A stretch of DNA of 64,000 nucleotides from Haemophilus sp. CCUG 60358 (GCF_001679485.1 NZ_LZOZ01000012.1:5937-69936); one strand, 5' to 3'. Numbered from the stretch's first letter, positions 23,286 through 34,078 are shown. A program made the numbers and translations. The notes: a model not told the origin generated them from the sequence alone.

Positions 23286-23906
23286 ATGGCAAGATATTTG
23301 GGCCCTAAACTCAAGCTCAGCCGTCGTGAAGGCACTGATTTATTCCTTAAATCAGGTGTGCGTGCGATTGATTCAAAATGTAAAATTGATACAGCACCAG
23401 GTCAACACGGTGCTCGTAAACCGCGTTTGTCTGACTATGGTAGTCAATTACGTGAAAAACAAAAAGTTCGTCGTATCTATGGTATTTTAGAACGTCAATT
23501 CCGTAACTACTATAAAGAAGCAAACCGTTTAAAAGGTAATACTGGTGAAAACTTACTAGTATTATTAGAAGGTAGATTGGATAACGTTGTTTATCGCATG
23601 GGATTTGCTGCAACTCGCGCAGAAGCTCGTCAATTAGTGAGCCACAAAGCGATTGTCGTAAATGGTCGTGTTGTAAATATCCCATCTTTCCAAGTTTCTG
23701 TAAATGATGTCGTTGCTGTTCGTGAGAAATCTAAAAAACAAGCACGTATTAAAGCATCATTAGAATTAGCAGAACAAAGAGAAAAACCAACTTGGTTAGA
23801 AGTTGATTCTGCAAAAATGGAAGGTGTGTTCAAACGTGTTCCTGAACGTTCTGATTTATCAGCAGACATTAACGAACATCTGATCGTTGAGCTTTACTCT
23901 AAATAA
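23286..23906 (+). CDS. rpsD: 30S ribosomal protein S4
   Basis: S4 nucleates small-subunit assembly and represses the alpha operon through the leader at 22414-22510. The 206-residue product begins [20 protein letters not shown]. It contains [14 protein letters not shown] and the S4 RNA-binding domain [30 protein letters not shown]. The N-terminal region lacks a Cys4 zinc site. Confidence 0.98.
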   Translation: MARYLGPKLKLSRREGTDLFLKSGVRAIDSKCKIDTAPGQHGARKPRLSDYGSQLREKQKVRRIYGILERQFRNYYKEANRLKGNTGENLLVLLEGRLDNVVYRMGFAATRAEARQLVSHKAIVVNGRVVNIPSFQVSVNDVVAVREKSKKQARIKASLELAEQREKPTWLEVDSAKMEGVFKRVPERSDLSADINEHLIVELYSK

Positions 23907-23937
23907 TAGTTAAGCTTAAAAGCAAAGAGAGGATAAA

Positions 23938-24927
23938 ATGCAGGGTTCTGTTACAGAATTTTTAAAACCACGCTTAGTAGATATCGAGCAAGTTAGCTCT
24001 ACTCATGCTAAGGTGATCTTAGAACCGTTAGAGCGTGGCTTTGGTCATACTCTAGGGAATGCATTACGTCGTATCCTTCTGTCTTCAATGCCAGGTTGTG
24101 CTGTAACTGAAGTAGAAATTGATGGCGTACTGCACGAATATAGTAGTAAAGAAGGTGTTCAGGAAGATGTTCTTGAAGTTCTTTTAAACCTTAAAGGTCT
24201 AGCGGTTAAAGTACAGAATAAAGATGATGTTATTCTGACATTAAATAAATCTGGAATTGGCCCTGTTGTTGCAGCTGATATCACCCATGATGGTGATGTT
24301 GAGATTGTTAATCCATCACATGTAATCTGTCACTTAACAGACGAAAATGCATCTATTAATATGCGTATTCGTGTTCAACGTGGTAGAGGTTATGTACCAG
24401 CATCTGCTCGTACTCATTCACAAAATGAAGATCGTCCAATTGGTCGTTTATTAGTGGATGCTTGTTATAGCCCGGTTGACCGTATTGCTTACAATGTTGA
24501 AGCAGCACGTGTTGAACAACGTACTGACTTAGATAAATTAGTTATCGAGTTAGAAACTAACGGGACTATTGATCCGGAAGAAGCAATTCGTCGTGCAGCA
24601 ACAATTTTAGCAGAGCAACTCGATGCATTCGTTGATTTGCGTGATGTTCGTCAACCTGAAGTCAAGGAAGAAAAACCGGAATTCGATCCGATTTTATTAC
24701 GTCCTGTTGATGACTTAGAGTTGACAGTTCGTTCTGCTAACTGTTTGAAAGCAGAAACAATTCACTATATCGGTGACTTAGTACAACGTACAGAAGTTGA
24801 GTTATTAAAAACGCCTAATCTTGGTAAGAAATCTCTTACTGAAATTAAAGACGTTCTCGCTTCACGTGGCTTGTCACTTGGTATGCGCCTTGAGAATTGG
24901 CCACCAGCAAGTATTGCTGAAGACTAG
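23938..24927 (+). CDS. rpoA: RNA polymerase alpha subunit
   Basis: The alpha subunit dimer scaffolds core RNA polymerase, and its C-terminal domain contacts UP elements and activators such as CRP. The 329-residue product has the N-terminal assembly domain ([21 protein letters not shown]) and an acidic linker near residue 240 ([10 protein letters not shown]). The C-terminal domain contains the DNA- and CRP-contact region [19 protein letters not shown] and [19 protein letters not shown]. It is in the alpha operon between rpsD and rplQ. Confidence 0.99.
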   Translation: MQGSVTEFLKPRLVDIEQVSSTHAKVILEPLERGFGHTLGNALRRILLSSMPGCAVTEVEIDGVLHEYSSKEGVQEDVLEVLLNLKGLAVKVQNKDDVILTLNKSGIGPVVAADITHDGDVEIVNPSHVICHLTDENASINMRIRVQRGRGYVPASARTHSQNEDRPIGRLLVDACYSPVDRIAYNVEAARVEQRTDLDKLVIELETNGTIDPEEAIRRAATILAEQLDAFVDLRDVRQPEVKEEKPEFDPILLRPVDDLELTVRSANCLKAETIHYIGDLVQRTEVELLKTPNLGKKSLTEIKDVLASRGLSLGMRLENWPPASIAED

Positions 24928-24943
24928 TTTGGTCATAGGTTAA

Positions 24944-25351
<408 letters not shown>

Positions 25352-25367
25352 TAATTTGTTATAAAAT

Positions 25368-25396
25368 AAAAAGGCTCACTGATGTGAGCCTTTTTT
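25368..25396 (+). terminator. alpha operon terminator
   Basis: AAAAGGCTCAC pairs with GTGAGCCTTTT around TGAT and runs into six T residues. The A-rich left flank gives it a T tract on the other strand too, so it may also end rluA, which converges from 25410. Confidence 0.92.
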
Positions 25397-25409
25397 ATAT
25401 ATTGTTTTC

Positions 25410-26069
25410 CTAAAATTCAGCTTTAGCTCTGAATGTCATTTTTTCACCTGTGATAGGGTGCGTAATCATAAGTTCTTCTGCATGTAAGCATAAGCGAGGT
25501 GACATCGATTTAGCTTGTGGGTGAGAATAAAACTTGTCCCCTAAAATGGGATGTCCAAGCGCGAGCGTATGTAAACGAAGTTGATGCGAACGTCCTGTGA
25601 TTGGAGTTAGTTTAACTCGAGTACAGTTAGTTGGTAACCGTTCTAAAACTTCATAAAAAGTGACCGCTCTTTTCCCAAATACAAAATCGATGCGTTGACG
25701 AGGGCGATTTTCCCAATCGCAAATCATTGGAAGATTTATTTCCCCACTATCTCGTTCTAAGTGTCCCCATACTAAAGCTTGATAATATTTCTTTGGCTCA
25801 CGTTCACGGAATTGACGTTTCAACTCTTTATCTGCCGCTTTACTTAATGCAAAAAGAATAATCCCACTTGTGGCCATATCTAGACGATGTGCAGGTTCAC
25901 AAAATCCAAATTTCTCTTTTACCCGACTCATTGCACTATCGTAGTATTCAGGTTGATTGCCAGGAACTGAAAGTAAACCGCTTGGCTTGTTTACCACGCA
26001 GATATGATTATCTTGATAGATAATATCTAAATACGGTTCTAAAGGGGGATGGTATTCAATAAGTGCCAT
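25410..26069 (-). CDS. rluA: dual-specificity tRNA/23S rRNA pseudouridine synthase RluA
   Basis: RluA makes pseudouridine 746 in 23S rRNA and pseudouridine 32 in several tRNAs. The 219-residue protein has the RluA catalytic motif HRLDMATSGIILFAL, with the catalytic Asp. It also has NKPSGLLSVPG at the N terminus and the conserved TGRSHQLRLHTLALGHPILGD. It has no S4 domain, as expected for RluA rather than RluC or RluD. It lies one base after rapA, the conserved rapA-rluA pair. Confidence 0.94.
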   Translation of the reverse strand: MALIEYHPPLEPYLDIIYQDNHICVVNKPSGLLSVPGNQPEYYDSAMSRVKEKFGFCEPAHRLDMATSGIILFALSKAADKELKRQFREREPKKYYQALVWGHLERDSGEINLPMICDWENRPRQRIDFVFGKRAVTFYEVLERLPTNCTRVKLTPITGRSHQLRLHTLALGHPILGDKFYSHPQAKSMSPRLCLHAEELMITHPITGEKMTFRAKAEF

Positions 26070-26070
26070 A

Positions 26071-28833
26071 TTATTCCTTGTTTGTCACTATTACCCGAAG
26101 GCTATCTAATCGCCAGCTTGCTTTACTTAACTCTTCCAGAGAAAGCTCGCGTTGTTTTTCTAATACATCAATTTCCGCCTGGCGAATATTTTTATTTACT
26201 GCTTTCAAGGCTATAAGTCGATTGATTTCAGTGCTCAATGTTTGATCTGCTAATTTACTAGCTTCTTGAATTTGAGCTTGTGCGATTTCAGTCATTTTGT
26301 GATCGCCTATTTTTATTAATTGCTCAATATTTGGACGAGCCATTTTGACCATTTTATTCGCAATGTCTTTGCCTAGCGGCTTAAGTTTATTTTGCAATGT
26401 ATCAAAATTAACTTGTCCGGCTAGATCGTTTCCTTTGCTATCCAGCAATAAGCGAACAGGTGTAGGCGGAAGAAAACGATTCAGTTGCAAACCTTTTGGT
26501 GATTGGCTTTCAATCATATAAATCAATTCAACCAACAGCGTGCCTGCAGGCAGCTGTTTATTGACTAATAATGCCATCGATGCTTTGCCAATGTCACCAG
26601 AAACGATTAAATCAATGCCTTGGCGTATCATTGGATGATCCCAGGTAAGAAATTCTAATTCCTCACGAGCAAGGGCAAGTTGTCGGTCAAAAGTTACTGT
26701 AACACCTTCTTCTTTTAATCCAGGAAAATCAGGAATAAGCATGGTGCCCGTTGGTGTGATAACAATGCTGTTTTCACCTAAATCATCTTGTTCTACACCA
26801 ATAATATCAAATAAATTCAGTGCAAAATCGACTAATTGTGGTGAATTATCTGTTTGAGCGATTTCTGCCGCAAGTCGTTGTGCCTTTTCTCCACCATTAG
26901 AATTTAATTCTAACAAACGATCGCGTCCTTTCTCTAAGGCTAAGCGCAATGCTTTTGCTTGTTTTTGCGTTTGGAGAATAAGTTGCTCAAAATCCGCTTT
27001 ATTTTCCGACCGCACTTTTAGTAACGATTCATATTGTTCAAACAATGTCATGCCAATAGGGCAAGTTTGTTCAAAAGCATTTAAACCTTCATGATACCAA
27101 CGTGCTAAATCTTGCTGCTCAGAGTTTGTGAGGCAAGGTACATAAATTTGTACATCTCGCGTTTGTCCAATACGATCTAAACGGCCAATACATTGCTCAA
27201 GTAAGTCAGGATTTTCTGGTAAATCGAAGAGTACGAGATGACAAGCAAATTGGAAGTTTCGCCCTTCAGAACCAATGCTAGAACTCAGTAAAACTTGAGC
27301 ACCATTATCGGTATCTGAAAAATAAGCTGCCGCACGATCTCGTTCAATGATTGACATTCTTTCATGGAAAACAGCACCGCGAATGGCTTCTTTTTCTCGT
27401 AAAACTTGCTCAAGTTGAATTGCCGTTTGTGCTGTTTTACAAATAACTAAGATTTTTTCATTTCGGTGTGATTTTAGAAAATCAATTAACCAATGAATTT
27501 TTTCATCTACTTCAGCCGCATCAATCGTTATTTGATGGTAAACCCGATGCGGGAAACCTTTTACACCTTGACGTGTATTGCGAAATAAAATACGGCTTGT
27601 ACCGTGTCGATCGATGAGATTTTGAATAAGTTCTTGTCGTGCAGTTTGTTTTTCGTCGTCATTATGACAGGCTAAGGCTTTAAATAATGGTTCGACATCC
27701 TGCTCATTGAGTAAATCAGAAATATGATTTTTTTCGACCGCACTTAGCGGCTTCTCTGAAAGCAATGATTGCACTGCATCGGCCACAGGTTGATAATTTT
27801 CCTGTTCCTTCAAGAACGCTTGGTAATCATAAAAACGCTCAGGATCAAGCAAGCGTAAGCGTGCAAAATGGCTTTCCAAACCTAATTGTTCAGGTGTTGC
27901 AGTGAGTAATAAAACAGACGGAATAGCGTTCGCTAATTGTTCCACCAATAAATAAGCGGCACTCGGCGCATTTTCTGACCAAGCCAAATGATGTGCTTCA
28001 TCGACAATTAAACAGTCAAATTCAGCTTCAATGGCTTGTTGTATGCGATGAGGATGTGCTTTCAACCAATCTAGTGCACAAATAATTAAGCTTTCAGTAC
28101 TAAATGGATTGATCGCTTGTTCGGCAAAATCTTCACAACGTTCTTCATCAAATAATGAAAAATGTAAATTAAAACGACGAAGCATTTCGATAAGCCATTG
28201 ATGCTGCAAGGTTTCCGGTACAATAATTAATACACGTTGTACTTTTTCAGCAAAAAGCTGGTTTTGCAAAATCATCCCTGCTTCAATAGTTTTACCTAAA
28301 CCCACTTCATCCGCTAAGAGTACGCGAGGATTCACACGATTTCCTACCTCTTGTGCAATATGAAGCTGGTGAGGAATTAAACCCGCACGATTGCCTCGTA
28401 AGCCACGCAAAGGCGATTGAAATTGAGCTTGTTGATGCAGAAGGGTTTGATAGCGCAATGCAAAATGTTCATTGCGATCAATTTGTGATGAAAAGAGGCG
28501 ATCTTTTGCTTGGCTAAAGGAAATTATCGGAGAAAGTTCTTTTTCATTGACGATAATCTCTTCGCCTTGCGCATTTTTGACCAAATAAAATAAGAGACCA
28601 TTCATTTCTTGAACATCAAGGACTTCTCCTTGCCAACCTGTTTGGTGATGAAGTTGTTCTCCTTTATTCAACACAATTCGGGTTAATGGCGCTTGTGCCA
28701 CCGCATAAATTCGGGTTTCATCTGTAGCAGGAAAGTGAAGAGTAACCGAGCGGAAATCTAAGGCGGTTATCATCCCTAATCCGAGGTTATTTTCAGTTTC
28801 ACTAATCCAGCGTTGACCGATTGCAAATGACAT
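26071..28833 (-). CDS. rapA: RNA polymerase recycling ATPase RapA (HepA)
   Basis: RapA is a Swi2/Snf2 ATPase that binds RNA polymerase and helps release stalled post-termination complexes. The product, about 920 residues, starts [21 protein letters not shown] second ATG one codon upstream (28836) sits too close to the AAGAGG ribosome binding site. An N-terminal Tudor-like region is followed by the helicase motifs [15 protein letters not shown] (Walker A) and VDEAHHLAW (DEAH). Motif VI is [16 protein letters not shown]. Two uptake sequences lie in the gene (near 27011 and 27737). Confidence 0.97.
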   Translation of the reverse strand: MSFAIGQRWISETENNLGLGMITALDFRSVTLHFPATDETRIYAVAQAPLTRIVLNKGEQLHHQTGWQGEVLDVQEMNGLLFYLVKNAQGEEIIVNEKELSPIISFSQAKDRLFSSQIDRNEHFALRYQTLLHQQAQFQSPLRGLRGNRAGLIPHQLHIAQEVGNRVNPRVLLADEVGLGKTIEAGMILQNQLFAEKVQRVLIIVPETLQHQWLIEMLRRFNLHFSLFDEERCEDFAEQAINPFSTESLIICALDWLKAHPHRIQQAIEAEFDCLIVDEAHHLAWSENAPSAAYLLVEQLANAIPSVLLLTATPEQLGLESHFARLRLLDPERFYDYQAFLKEQENYQPVADAVQSLLSEKPLSAVEKNHISDLLNEQDVEPLFKALACHNDDEKQTARQELIQNLIDRHGTSRILFRNTRQGVKGFPHRVYHQITIDAAEVDEKIHWLIDFLKSHRNEKILVICKTAQTAIQLEQVLREKEAIRGAVFHERMSIIERDRAAAYFSDTDNGAQVLLSSSIGSEGRNFQFACHLVLFDLPENPDLLEQCIGRLDRIGQTRDVQIYVPCLTNSEQQDLARWYHEGLNAFEQTCPIGMTLFEQYESLLKVRSENKADFEQLILQTQKQAKALRLALEKGRDRLLELNSNGGEKAQRLAAEIAQTDNSPQLVDFALNLFDIIGVEQDDLGENSIVITPTGTMLIPDFPGLKEEGVTVTFDRQLALAREELEFLTWDHPMIRQGIDLIVSGDIGKASMALLVNKQLPAGTLLVELIYMIESQSPKGLQLNRFLPPTPVRLLLDSKGNDLAGQVNFDTLQNKLKPLGKDIANKMVKMARPNIEQLIKIGDHKMTEIAQAQIQEASKLADQTLSTEINRLIALKAVNKNIRQAEIDVLEKQRELSLEELSKASWRLDSLRVIVTNKE

Positions 28834-28930
28834 CATCTTCCTCTTAATGAATCTCTTAAAATGGGGCGATATTGTAGTCTGATTATAAGGGAAAGCAAGG
28901 CATGGACATCTAAAAGCATGAAAAATAAAG

Positions 28931-28946
28931 TGTGATTTTTCTCACA
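28931..28946. promoter_or_regulatory. CRP-type palindrome upstream of pnuC
   Basis: TGTGATTTTTCTCACA has both perfect half sites. A plausible -10 (TAAGCT, 28968-28973) would give a start near 28980. The palindrome would then be centred near -41.5, a class II CRP position. It lies between the divergent rapA and pnuC genes, so either could be the target. pnuC is more likely given the matching site upstream of hel. Confidence 0.7.
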
Positions 28947-29032
28947 ATAATCAAATTAAATGTTGCCTAAGCTTTACTTTAAAAAAGTGCGGTGTAAAAA
29001 TGACGTACTTTTTCATAAAACAGGAGTGTTCC

Positions 29033-29716
29033 ATGAATTGGACAGAACGACTTAAAGAAGAATTTTTATCCGGTTGGAAGCCTTTTGAAGTGGCATGGGT
29101 AGTTATTTTCCTTGCCGCGCAAATTATTGCTTATGTTCTTGCACCAGATAGCCCATTAGGCATGATTTCGGGTATTGCAGGTATTCTCTGTGTGGTATTG
29201 GTAAGTAAAGGAAAAATTAGTAACTATTTCTTTGGGCTTATTTTTGCTTACACCTATTTTTATGTCGCCTGGGGAAACAATTTCCTTGGTGAAATGAATA
29301 CAGTGCTCTATGTCTATATTCCATCACAATTTATCGGTTATTTTATGTGGAAACAGCATATGCAAAACGATAATGGCGGTGAAAGTGTAATTGCAAAAGC
29401 GTTGACACCAAAAGGTTGGGCTGTTTTACTCGTGAGTGTTGGTATTGGTACTTTTTGCTTTGTGCAAGCCTTAAAAGCGGCAGGAGGGAGTTCTACAGGA
29501 TTAGATGGTTTAACCACGATTATCACCGTAGCGGCGCAATTATTAATGATTTTGCGTTATCGTGAGCAATGGTTATTATGGATTGTCTTAAATGTGCTTT
29601 CCATTTTGCTTTGGGCAGAACAGCCAGCAATGTACTTAATGTATAGTGCTTACTTACTCAACTCATTATATGGTTATTACAACTGGACGAAACTCGTCAA
29701 AGCGGAAAACCACTAA
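29033..29716 (+). CDS. pnuC: nicotinamide riboside transporter PnuC
   Basis: PnuC is the inner-membrane facilitator for nicotinamide riboside, which is then trapped by phosphorylation through NadR. The start is placed at MNWTERLKEEFLSGW, because CAGGAG lies seven bases before this ATG. An in-frame ATG 33 bases upstream lacks a ribosome binding site. The 227-residue product has about seven membrane helices and the family segments WNNFLGEMN-type WGNNFLGEMNTVLYVY and NVLSILLWAEQPAMYLMYSAYLLNSLYGYYNW. It supplies the NAD precursor produced by e(P4) (1464-2282). Confidence 0.95.
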   Translation: MNWTERLKEEFLSGWKPFEVAWVVIFLAAQIIAYVLAPDSPLGMISGIAGILCVVLVSKGKISNYFFGLIFAYTYFYVAWGNNFLGEMNTVLYVYIPSQFIGYFMWKQHMQNDNGGESVIAKALTPKGWAVLLVSVGIGTFCFVQALKAAGGSSTGLDGLTTIITVAAQLLMILRYREQWLLWIVLNVLSILLWAEQPAMYLMYSAYLLNSLYGYYNWTKLVKAENH

Positions 29717-29730
29717 TCACATCAATAAAA

Positions 29731-29752
29731 AAGGGCATAGTAATATGCCCTT
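29731..29752. terminator. bidirectional terminator between pnuC and trmN6
   Basis: AAGGGCATA and TATGCCCTT form a perfect stem around GTAA, with A-rich sequence on the left and T-rich on the right. The stop codon of trmN6 overlaps its right arm. Confidence 0.8.
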
Positions 29753-30449
29753 ACATTTTCAAATAAAATGCCTTTGTCAATGTAATAAATTCCCCTGTGT
29801 ACTGATTGTTTTCGTCATAAATCACCAAGCTATCTTTTACCTGTGGTAAATGCTCCCGGCTAAATGTGAGTAACATACGTTGTGGATCTTTCCCTATTTT
29901 TGTAATGACATCAGTTTGTTTAATACAATAAAGTGCGGTTGAATTTATCAATGTTTTTCCCGCCTCATAAGGCAAGACAAAACTGATTTTTCCTTTTTCG
30001 GATAAACAACTCGTCGCCCAATTTAACCAATCTAAATGGCTTTGTTGAACATAACGGGCAAGCGCTCGTTCGTCATTTTTACATTCAACGCCTTGTGCAA
30101 AATAAGGCGGATTAGCCACAATTAAATCAAATTGATATGCTGTTTGTTGGCAATAGGTTTGCACATCTTGGCTTGTTAAATGAAGGCGATTGTGCCATGG
30201 CGAAGCCTTAAAGTTTTCTTGTGCTTGTTGTGCTGCAAGGGGATCAAGTTCAACGGCTTCAATTTGGCAATGCACATGACTTCGTTGGGCAAGCATTAGT
30301 GCAACTAAGCCTGTGCCAGTTCCCATATCAAGAATCCGCTGACAATCAGGCACATCCGCCCAAGCACCCAGTAAAATGCCGTCAGTGCCGACTTTCATTG
30401 CACAATGTTGTTGATTAATATGGAATTGTTTAAAGGTAAAGCTGCTCAT
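29751..30449 (-). CDS. trmN: tRNA1(Val) (adenine-37-N6)-methyltransferase TrmN6
   Basis: TrmN6 (YfiC) methylates A37 of tRNA1(Val). The 232-residue Rossmann-fold protein has the S-adenosylmethionine motif DMGTGTGLVALMLAQR and the N6-adenine catalytic motif VANPPYF. The N terminus FHINQQHCAMKVGTDGILLGAW is typical of the family. It is divergent from srmB with a 70-base gap, as yfiC and srmB are in E. coli. Confidence 0.95.
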   Translation of the reverse strand: MSSFTFKQFHINQQHCAMKVGTDGILLGAWADVPDCQRILDMGTGTGLVALMLAQRSHVHCQIEAVELDPLAAQQAQENFKASPWHNRLHLTSQDVQTYCQQTAYQFDLIVANPPYFAQGVECKNDERALARYVQQSHLDWLNWATSCLSEKGKISFVLPYEAGKTLINSTALYCIKQTDVITKIGKDPQRMLLTFSREHLPQVKDSLVIYDENNQYTGEFITLTKAFYLKM

Positions 30450-30519
30450 AAAATCTTGCGGAAAATGACCGCACTTTCAGGTATAATCAGCCCCAATTTT
30501 AACAAATTAACGCAAAATA

Positions 30520-31851
30520 ATGAATTTATCTCCATTTGAAGAATTCGCTCTTTCCCCCGAATTATTAAAAGCCTTAGAAAAGAAAGGCTACACTCGCCCA
30601 ACTGCCATTCAATTAGAAGCGATTCCTGCTGCCATGGAAGAGCGAGATGTGCTCGGTTCTGCACCAACAGGTACTGGTAAAACGGCTGCATTCTTATTGC
30701 CAGCGATTCAGCATTTATTAGATTATCCGCGTCGTAAGCCAGGCGCACCTCGCATTTTAATTTTAACGCCAACCCGTGAGTTAGCGATGCAGGTTGCAGA
30801 GCAAGCGGAAGAACTGGCGCAATTCACGCATTTGAAGATTGCAACCATTACTGGCGGTGTGGCTTATCAAAATCATGGGGAAGTATTTAATTCAAATCAG
30901 GATATCGTAGTAGCAACACCGGGGCGTTTATTGCAATACATCAAAGAAGAGAACTTTGATTGTCGCGCGGTAGAAATGCTAATTTTTGATGAAGCAGATC
31001 GCATGTTGCAAATGGGCTTTGGGCAAGATGCGGAGAAAATTGCGGCTGAAACACGTTGGCGTAAACAAACGCTCCTTTTCTCTGCCACATTAGAAGGGGA
31101 GTTATTAGTTGATTTCGCAGAACGTTTATTGAATGATCCGGTAAAAATTGATGCCGAGCCAAGTCGTCGTGAGCGTAAGAAAATCAATCAGTGGTATTAT
31201 CACGCTGATAGCAATGAACATAAAATTAAGTTGCTTGCACGTTTTATCGAAATCGAGAAAGTGAGCCGTGGTATTGTGTTTGTCCGTCGTCGCGAAGATG
31301 TGCGTGAGCTTTCTGAAACTTTGCGTAAACGTGGCATTCGCTCCACTTATCTAGAAGGCGATATGGCACAAACGCAACGTAATAATGCCATTGATAAGTT
31401 GAAATCAGGTGTTGTTACTGTGTTAGTGGCAACTGACGTGGCTGCTCGCGGGATTGATATTGATGATGTCACACACGTGATGAACTTCGATTTACCTTAT
31501 AGTGCAGATACGTATTTGCATCGTATTGGTCGTACGGCTCGTGCAGGGAAAAAAGGTACAGCTGTTTCTTTTGTGGAAGCCCATGATTACAAATTACTTG
31601 GTAAGATTAAGCGTTATACAGAAGAGCTTTTGAAAGCGCGTATTTTAGAAGGCTTAGAACCTCGAACCAAACCACCAAAAGATGGGGAAGTAAAATCTAT
31701 GTCTAAAAAGCAAAAAGCGCGTATTAAAGAAAAGCGTGAAGAAAAGAAAAAATCAGAGGTGAAGAAAAAAGCCAAACTTCGTCATAAAGATACGAAAAAT
31801 ATAGGTAAACGTCGTAAACCAAGCACAGAAAAAGCTGCAGAGAAACAATAA
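30520..31851 (+). CDS. srmB: DEAD-box RNA helicase SrmB
   Basis: SrmB assists early assembly of the large ribosomal subunit. The 443-residue product has the DEAD-box core: Q motif (GYTRPTAIQLEAIP), APTGTGKT, PTRELA, TPGRL, DEAD, SAT and HRIGRTARAG. A basic Lys/Arg-rich tail (residues 385-443, KKQKARIKEKREEKKK) follows. A TATAAT box at 30482-30487 lies just upstream of the start. Identity as SrmB rather than RhlE rests on the sequence and the divergent trmN6 neighbour. Confidence 0.93.
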   Translation: MNLSPFEEFALSPELLKALEKKGYTRPTAIQLEAIPAAMEERDVLGSAPTGTGKTAAFLLPAIQHLLDYPRRKPGAPRILILTPTRELAMQVAEQAEELAQFTHLKIATITGGVAYQNHGEVFNSNQDIVVATPGRLLQYIKEENFDCRAVEMLIFDEADRMLQMGFGQDAEKIAAETRWRKQTLLFSATLEGELLVDFAERLLNDPVKIDAEPSRRERKKINQWYYHADSNEHKIKLLARFIEIEKVSRGIVFVRRREDVRELSETLRKRGIRSTYLEGDMAQTQRNNAIDKLKSGVVTVLVATDVAARGIDIDDVTHVMNFDLPYSADTYLHRIGRTARAGKKGTAVSFVEAHDYKLLGKIKRYTEELLKARILEGLEPRTKPPKDGEVKSMSKKQKARIKEKREEKKKSEVKKKAKLRHKDTKNIGKRRKPSTEKAAEKQ

Positions 31852-31888
31852 AAAAATAGCCGCACTCATTAAGTGCGGTTATTTTTTT
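31851..31888. terminator. terminator from an inverted uptake-sequence pair, srmB / lipoprotein
   Basis: AAAAAATAGCCGCACT and AAGTGCGGTTATTTTTT pair almost completely around a short loop. A and T runs on both sides make it bidirectional between converging genes. Confidence 0.88.
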
Positions 31889-31890
31889 GA

Positions 31891-32094
31891 CTATTTATGA
31901 ACTTGGCTACCAATTAAGCCACCTAATGCGGCACCACCTAATGTGGTTGCGGCATTACCGCCAATCATATAGCCTGCTGCGCCGCCGATAGCCGCGCCAG
32001 CTGTTGTATTTTTTTGAGTACGACTCATATTTCCACATGCTGCAAGAGAAATAACAGTCATCGCGATAACAAGTGATTTTCCAATTAATTTCAT
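31891..32094 (-). CDS. glycine-zipper lipoprotein (OsmB/YmgG-like)
   Basis: This is a small envelope lipoprotein of unknown role. The 67-residue product has a signal peptide with lipobox SLAAC (Cys20). A glycine-zipper 2TM region follows (TAGAAIGGAAGYMIGGNAAT and TLGGAALGGLIGSQVHK), in which Gly recurs every few residues, as in OsmB-type proteins. GGAGAGATC lies before the ATG. It is monocistronic. OsmB relatives are stress-induced in enteric bacteria. That role is not shown here. Confidence 0.85.
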   Translation of the reverse strand: MKLIGKSLVIAMTVISLAACGNMSRTQKNTTAGAAIGGAAGYMIGGNAATTLGGAALGGLIGSQVHK

Positions 32095-32223
32095 AGGATC
32101 TCTCCGTGTTTAACATATAAAACTATCCATATTGATAGTACTCCATAAGACAAACAGAGATGAATGAAAGTTCAAAAATATGCGTTTTTCGATGTTTTTC
32201 TGAACAATGAAATATATTGAATG

Positions 32224-32544
32224 TTAATCTTTCGCTTGATCTAATACTTTCGCAACCACTTTCAAATATTCAATAGCCAATCCATGGTGTCCTGTACTTG
32301 CATTAAATACTAAATCTTCACTTAATACACCACAAGGCATATTTTCAGGAATTTCACCTTCTTCATAAGCCCGATAGTCAGCTCGCCAGTCACCATCAAA
32401 ATAATAGTGTTCTAAGGTTTTCATTTTTGGTAAGAAGGCCTGCCATTTTTCAAGAAATTGTTCTGCGTCAGCTAAGAAACTCTCTGCTTCATTGAGAAGG
32501 TTTTCCATTTCTGAAATTTTATCTAAGCGTGATTGAGGTAACAT
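32224..32544 (-). CDS. DUF4298-family cytoplasmic protein of unknown function
   Basis: I cannot assign a function. The start is placed at MLPQSRLDKISEMENLL, because GGAGAAA precedes this ATG. The longer frame would begin at a TTG inside the ribosome binding site. The 106-residue acidic product has an N-terminal helical region (MENLLNEAESFLADAEQFLE). A conserved-looking middle follows: LEHYYFDGDWRADYRAYEEG. Both fit the DUF4298 family. It lies downstream of gnd on the same strand, separated by an inverted uptake-sequence pair (32573-32600). Confidence 0.8.
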   Translation of the reverse strand: MLPQSRLDKISEMENLLNEAESFLADAEQFLEKWQAFLPKMKTLEHYYFDGDWRADYRAYEEGEIPENMPCGVLSEDLVFNASTGHHGLAIEYLKVVAKVLDQAKD

Positions 32545-32572
32545 AGGTTTCTCCAAAATAAGGTAAAAATAA

Positions 32573-32600
32573 ACCGCACTTTATGCGAACAAAGTGCGGT
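32573..32600. terminator. inverted uptake-sequence pair downstream of gnd
   Basis: ACCGCACTTT and AAAGTGCGGT pair around ATGCGAAC. Flanking T tracts are weak on the gnd-proximal side, so termination is plausible but not certain. Confidence 0.55.
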
Positions 32601-32623
32601 GAGTTTATCATGCGTTTTTAGAT

Positions 32624-34078
32624 TTACACATCATAAGTGGTAGATGCAGTATTACCACCGCGACCTGTCCAGTTGGTGTGGAAGAATTCACCGCGTGGTT
32701 TGTCGGTACGCTCATAAGTATGTGCACCGAAGTAGTCACGTTGTGCTTGCAATAAATTTGCTGGTAAACGTGCTGAAGTATAGCCATCTAAGAAGGTAAT
32801 CGCAGAGGCCATACAAGGCATTGGGATACCCACTTCGATCGATTTTGCCACCACTTTACGCCAGTCGCTTAATGCGTTTTCTAAAATGCCTTTGAAGTAG
32901 CTATCTGAACCTAAGAAGATTAAATCTGGGTTCGCTTCGTATGCATCACGAATGTTACCTAAGAAACGGCTACGGATAATACAACCTTCACGCCATAACA
33001 ACGCTGTTGCTCCGTAGTTAATGTTCCAGCCAAATTGTTCAGAGGCTTCGCGAATCAGCATAAAGCCTTGTGCGTAAGAAATGATTTTTGACGCCAATAA
33101 TGCTTTACGTACTGCTTCAATCCACACTTTTTTGTCGCCTTCAACCGGTTGAATTGTTTTGCCAAATAATTGATTAGCGGCAACACGTTGATCTTTAAAT
33201 GAAGATACGCAACGAGCAAAGACAGATTCAGTGATTAAGGTTAATGGAATACCGAAATCTAATGCATTGATACCCGTCCATTTACCTGTCCCTTTTTGGC
33301 CAGCTGTATCTAAGATTTTTTCAACTAATGGCTCACCATCAGCATCTTTATAACCAAGAATATCGGTCGTGATATCGATTAAATAGCTATCCAGTTCAGT
33401 TTTTTTCCATTCTGCGAAGATAGCTTTCATTTCTTCATAGCTTAAGCCTAAACCTTCTTTTAAAAATTGGTAAGCTTCACAGATTAATTGCATATCGCCA
33501 TATTCGATACCATTGTGAACCATTTTCACGAAGTGGCCTGCACCTTCGCCGCCAACCCAGTCACAGCAAGGTTCGCCTTGTTCTGTTTTAGCTGAGATTG
33601 CTTGGAAGATTGGTTTAACATATGGCCATGCTTCGTGGTTACCACCCGGCATGATTGATGGTCCATGACGCGCACCTTCTTCACCACCCGAAACACCCGA
33701 ACCAATAAAGCGAATACCTTTTTCAGCCAATGCTTTAACACGACGGTTGGTATCAGGATAGTTTGAGTTACCACCATCAATGATGATGTCGCCTTCTTCT
33801 AAGTGTGGTAATAATGCCTCAATGAATTGATCCACTACATCACCCGCGCGCACCATTAACATCACTTTACGTGGTTTTTCTAATTTAGAAGCTAAATCTT
33901 CTAAAGAGTATGCGCCGATAATATTCGTGCCTTTTGCTGCGCCTTGTAAAAATTCATCCACTTTTGAAGTGGTACGGTTATATGCCACAACTTTAAAGCC
34001 ATGATCATTCATATTTAAAATGAGGTTTTGCCCCATTACGGCTAAGCCGATAACACCGATGTCGCCTTTTACTGACAT
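32624..34078 (-). CDS. gnd: 6-phosphogluconate dehydrogenase (decarboxylating)
   Basis: Gnd oxidatively decarboxylates 6-phosphogluconate to ribulose 5-phosphate with NADP, completing the oxidative pentose phosphate branch. The 484-residue product has the dinucleotide-binding start IGLAVMGQNLILNMNDHGF and the signature IIDGGNSNYPDTNRR. It also has the catalytic-region motifs GSGVSGGEEGARHGPSIMPGG and DTAGQKGTGKWT. A short inverted repeat (34098-34115) precedes the ribosome binding site. pgl and zwf lie upstream at 36-38 kb. Confidence 0.98.
   Translation of the reverse strand: MSVKGDIGVIGLAVMGQNLILNMNDHGFKVVAYNRTTSKVDEFLQGAAKGTNIIGAYSLEDLASKLEKPRKVMLMVRAGDVVDQFIEALLPHLEEGDIIIDGGNSNYPDTNRRVKALAEKGIRFIGSGVSGGEEGARHGPSIMPGGNHEAWPYVKPIFQAISAKTEQGEPCCDWVGGEGAGHFVKMVHNGIEYGDMQLICEAYQFLKEGLGLSYEEMKAIFAEWKKTELDSYLIDITTDILGYKDADGEPLVEKILDTAGQKGTGKWTGINALDFGIPLTLITESVFARCVSSFKDQRVAANQLFGKTIQPVEGDKKVWIEAVRKALLASKIISYAQGFMLIREASEQFGWNINYGATALLWREGCIIRSRFLGNIRDAYEANPDLIFLGSDSYFKGILENALSDWRKVVAKSIEVGIPMPCMASAITFLDGYTSARLPANLLQAQRDYFGAHTYERTDKPRGEFFHTNWTGRGGNTASTTYDV

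Noticed and set aside
23347-23685. 112-codon minus-strand frame inside rpsD
   Set aside because: Antisense of a highly conserved ribosomal gene, with no motif and no start signals.
30446-30772. 108-codon minus-strand frame across the trmN6-srmB junction
   Set aside because: It overlaps the start of srmB and its promoter; the sequence is not protein-like compared with the clear DEAD-box protein on the other strand.
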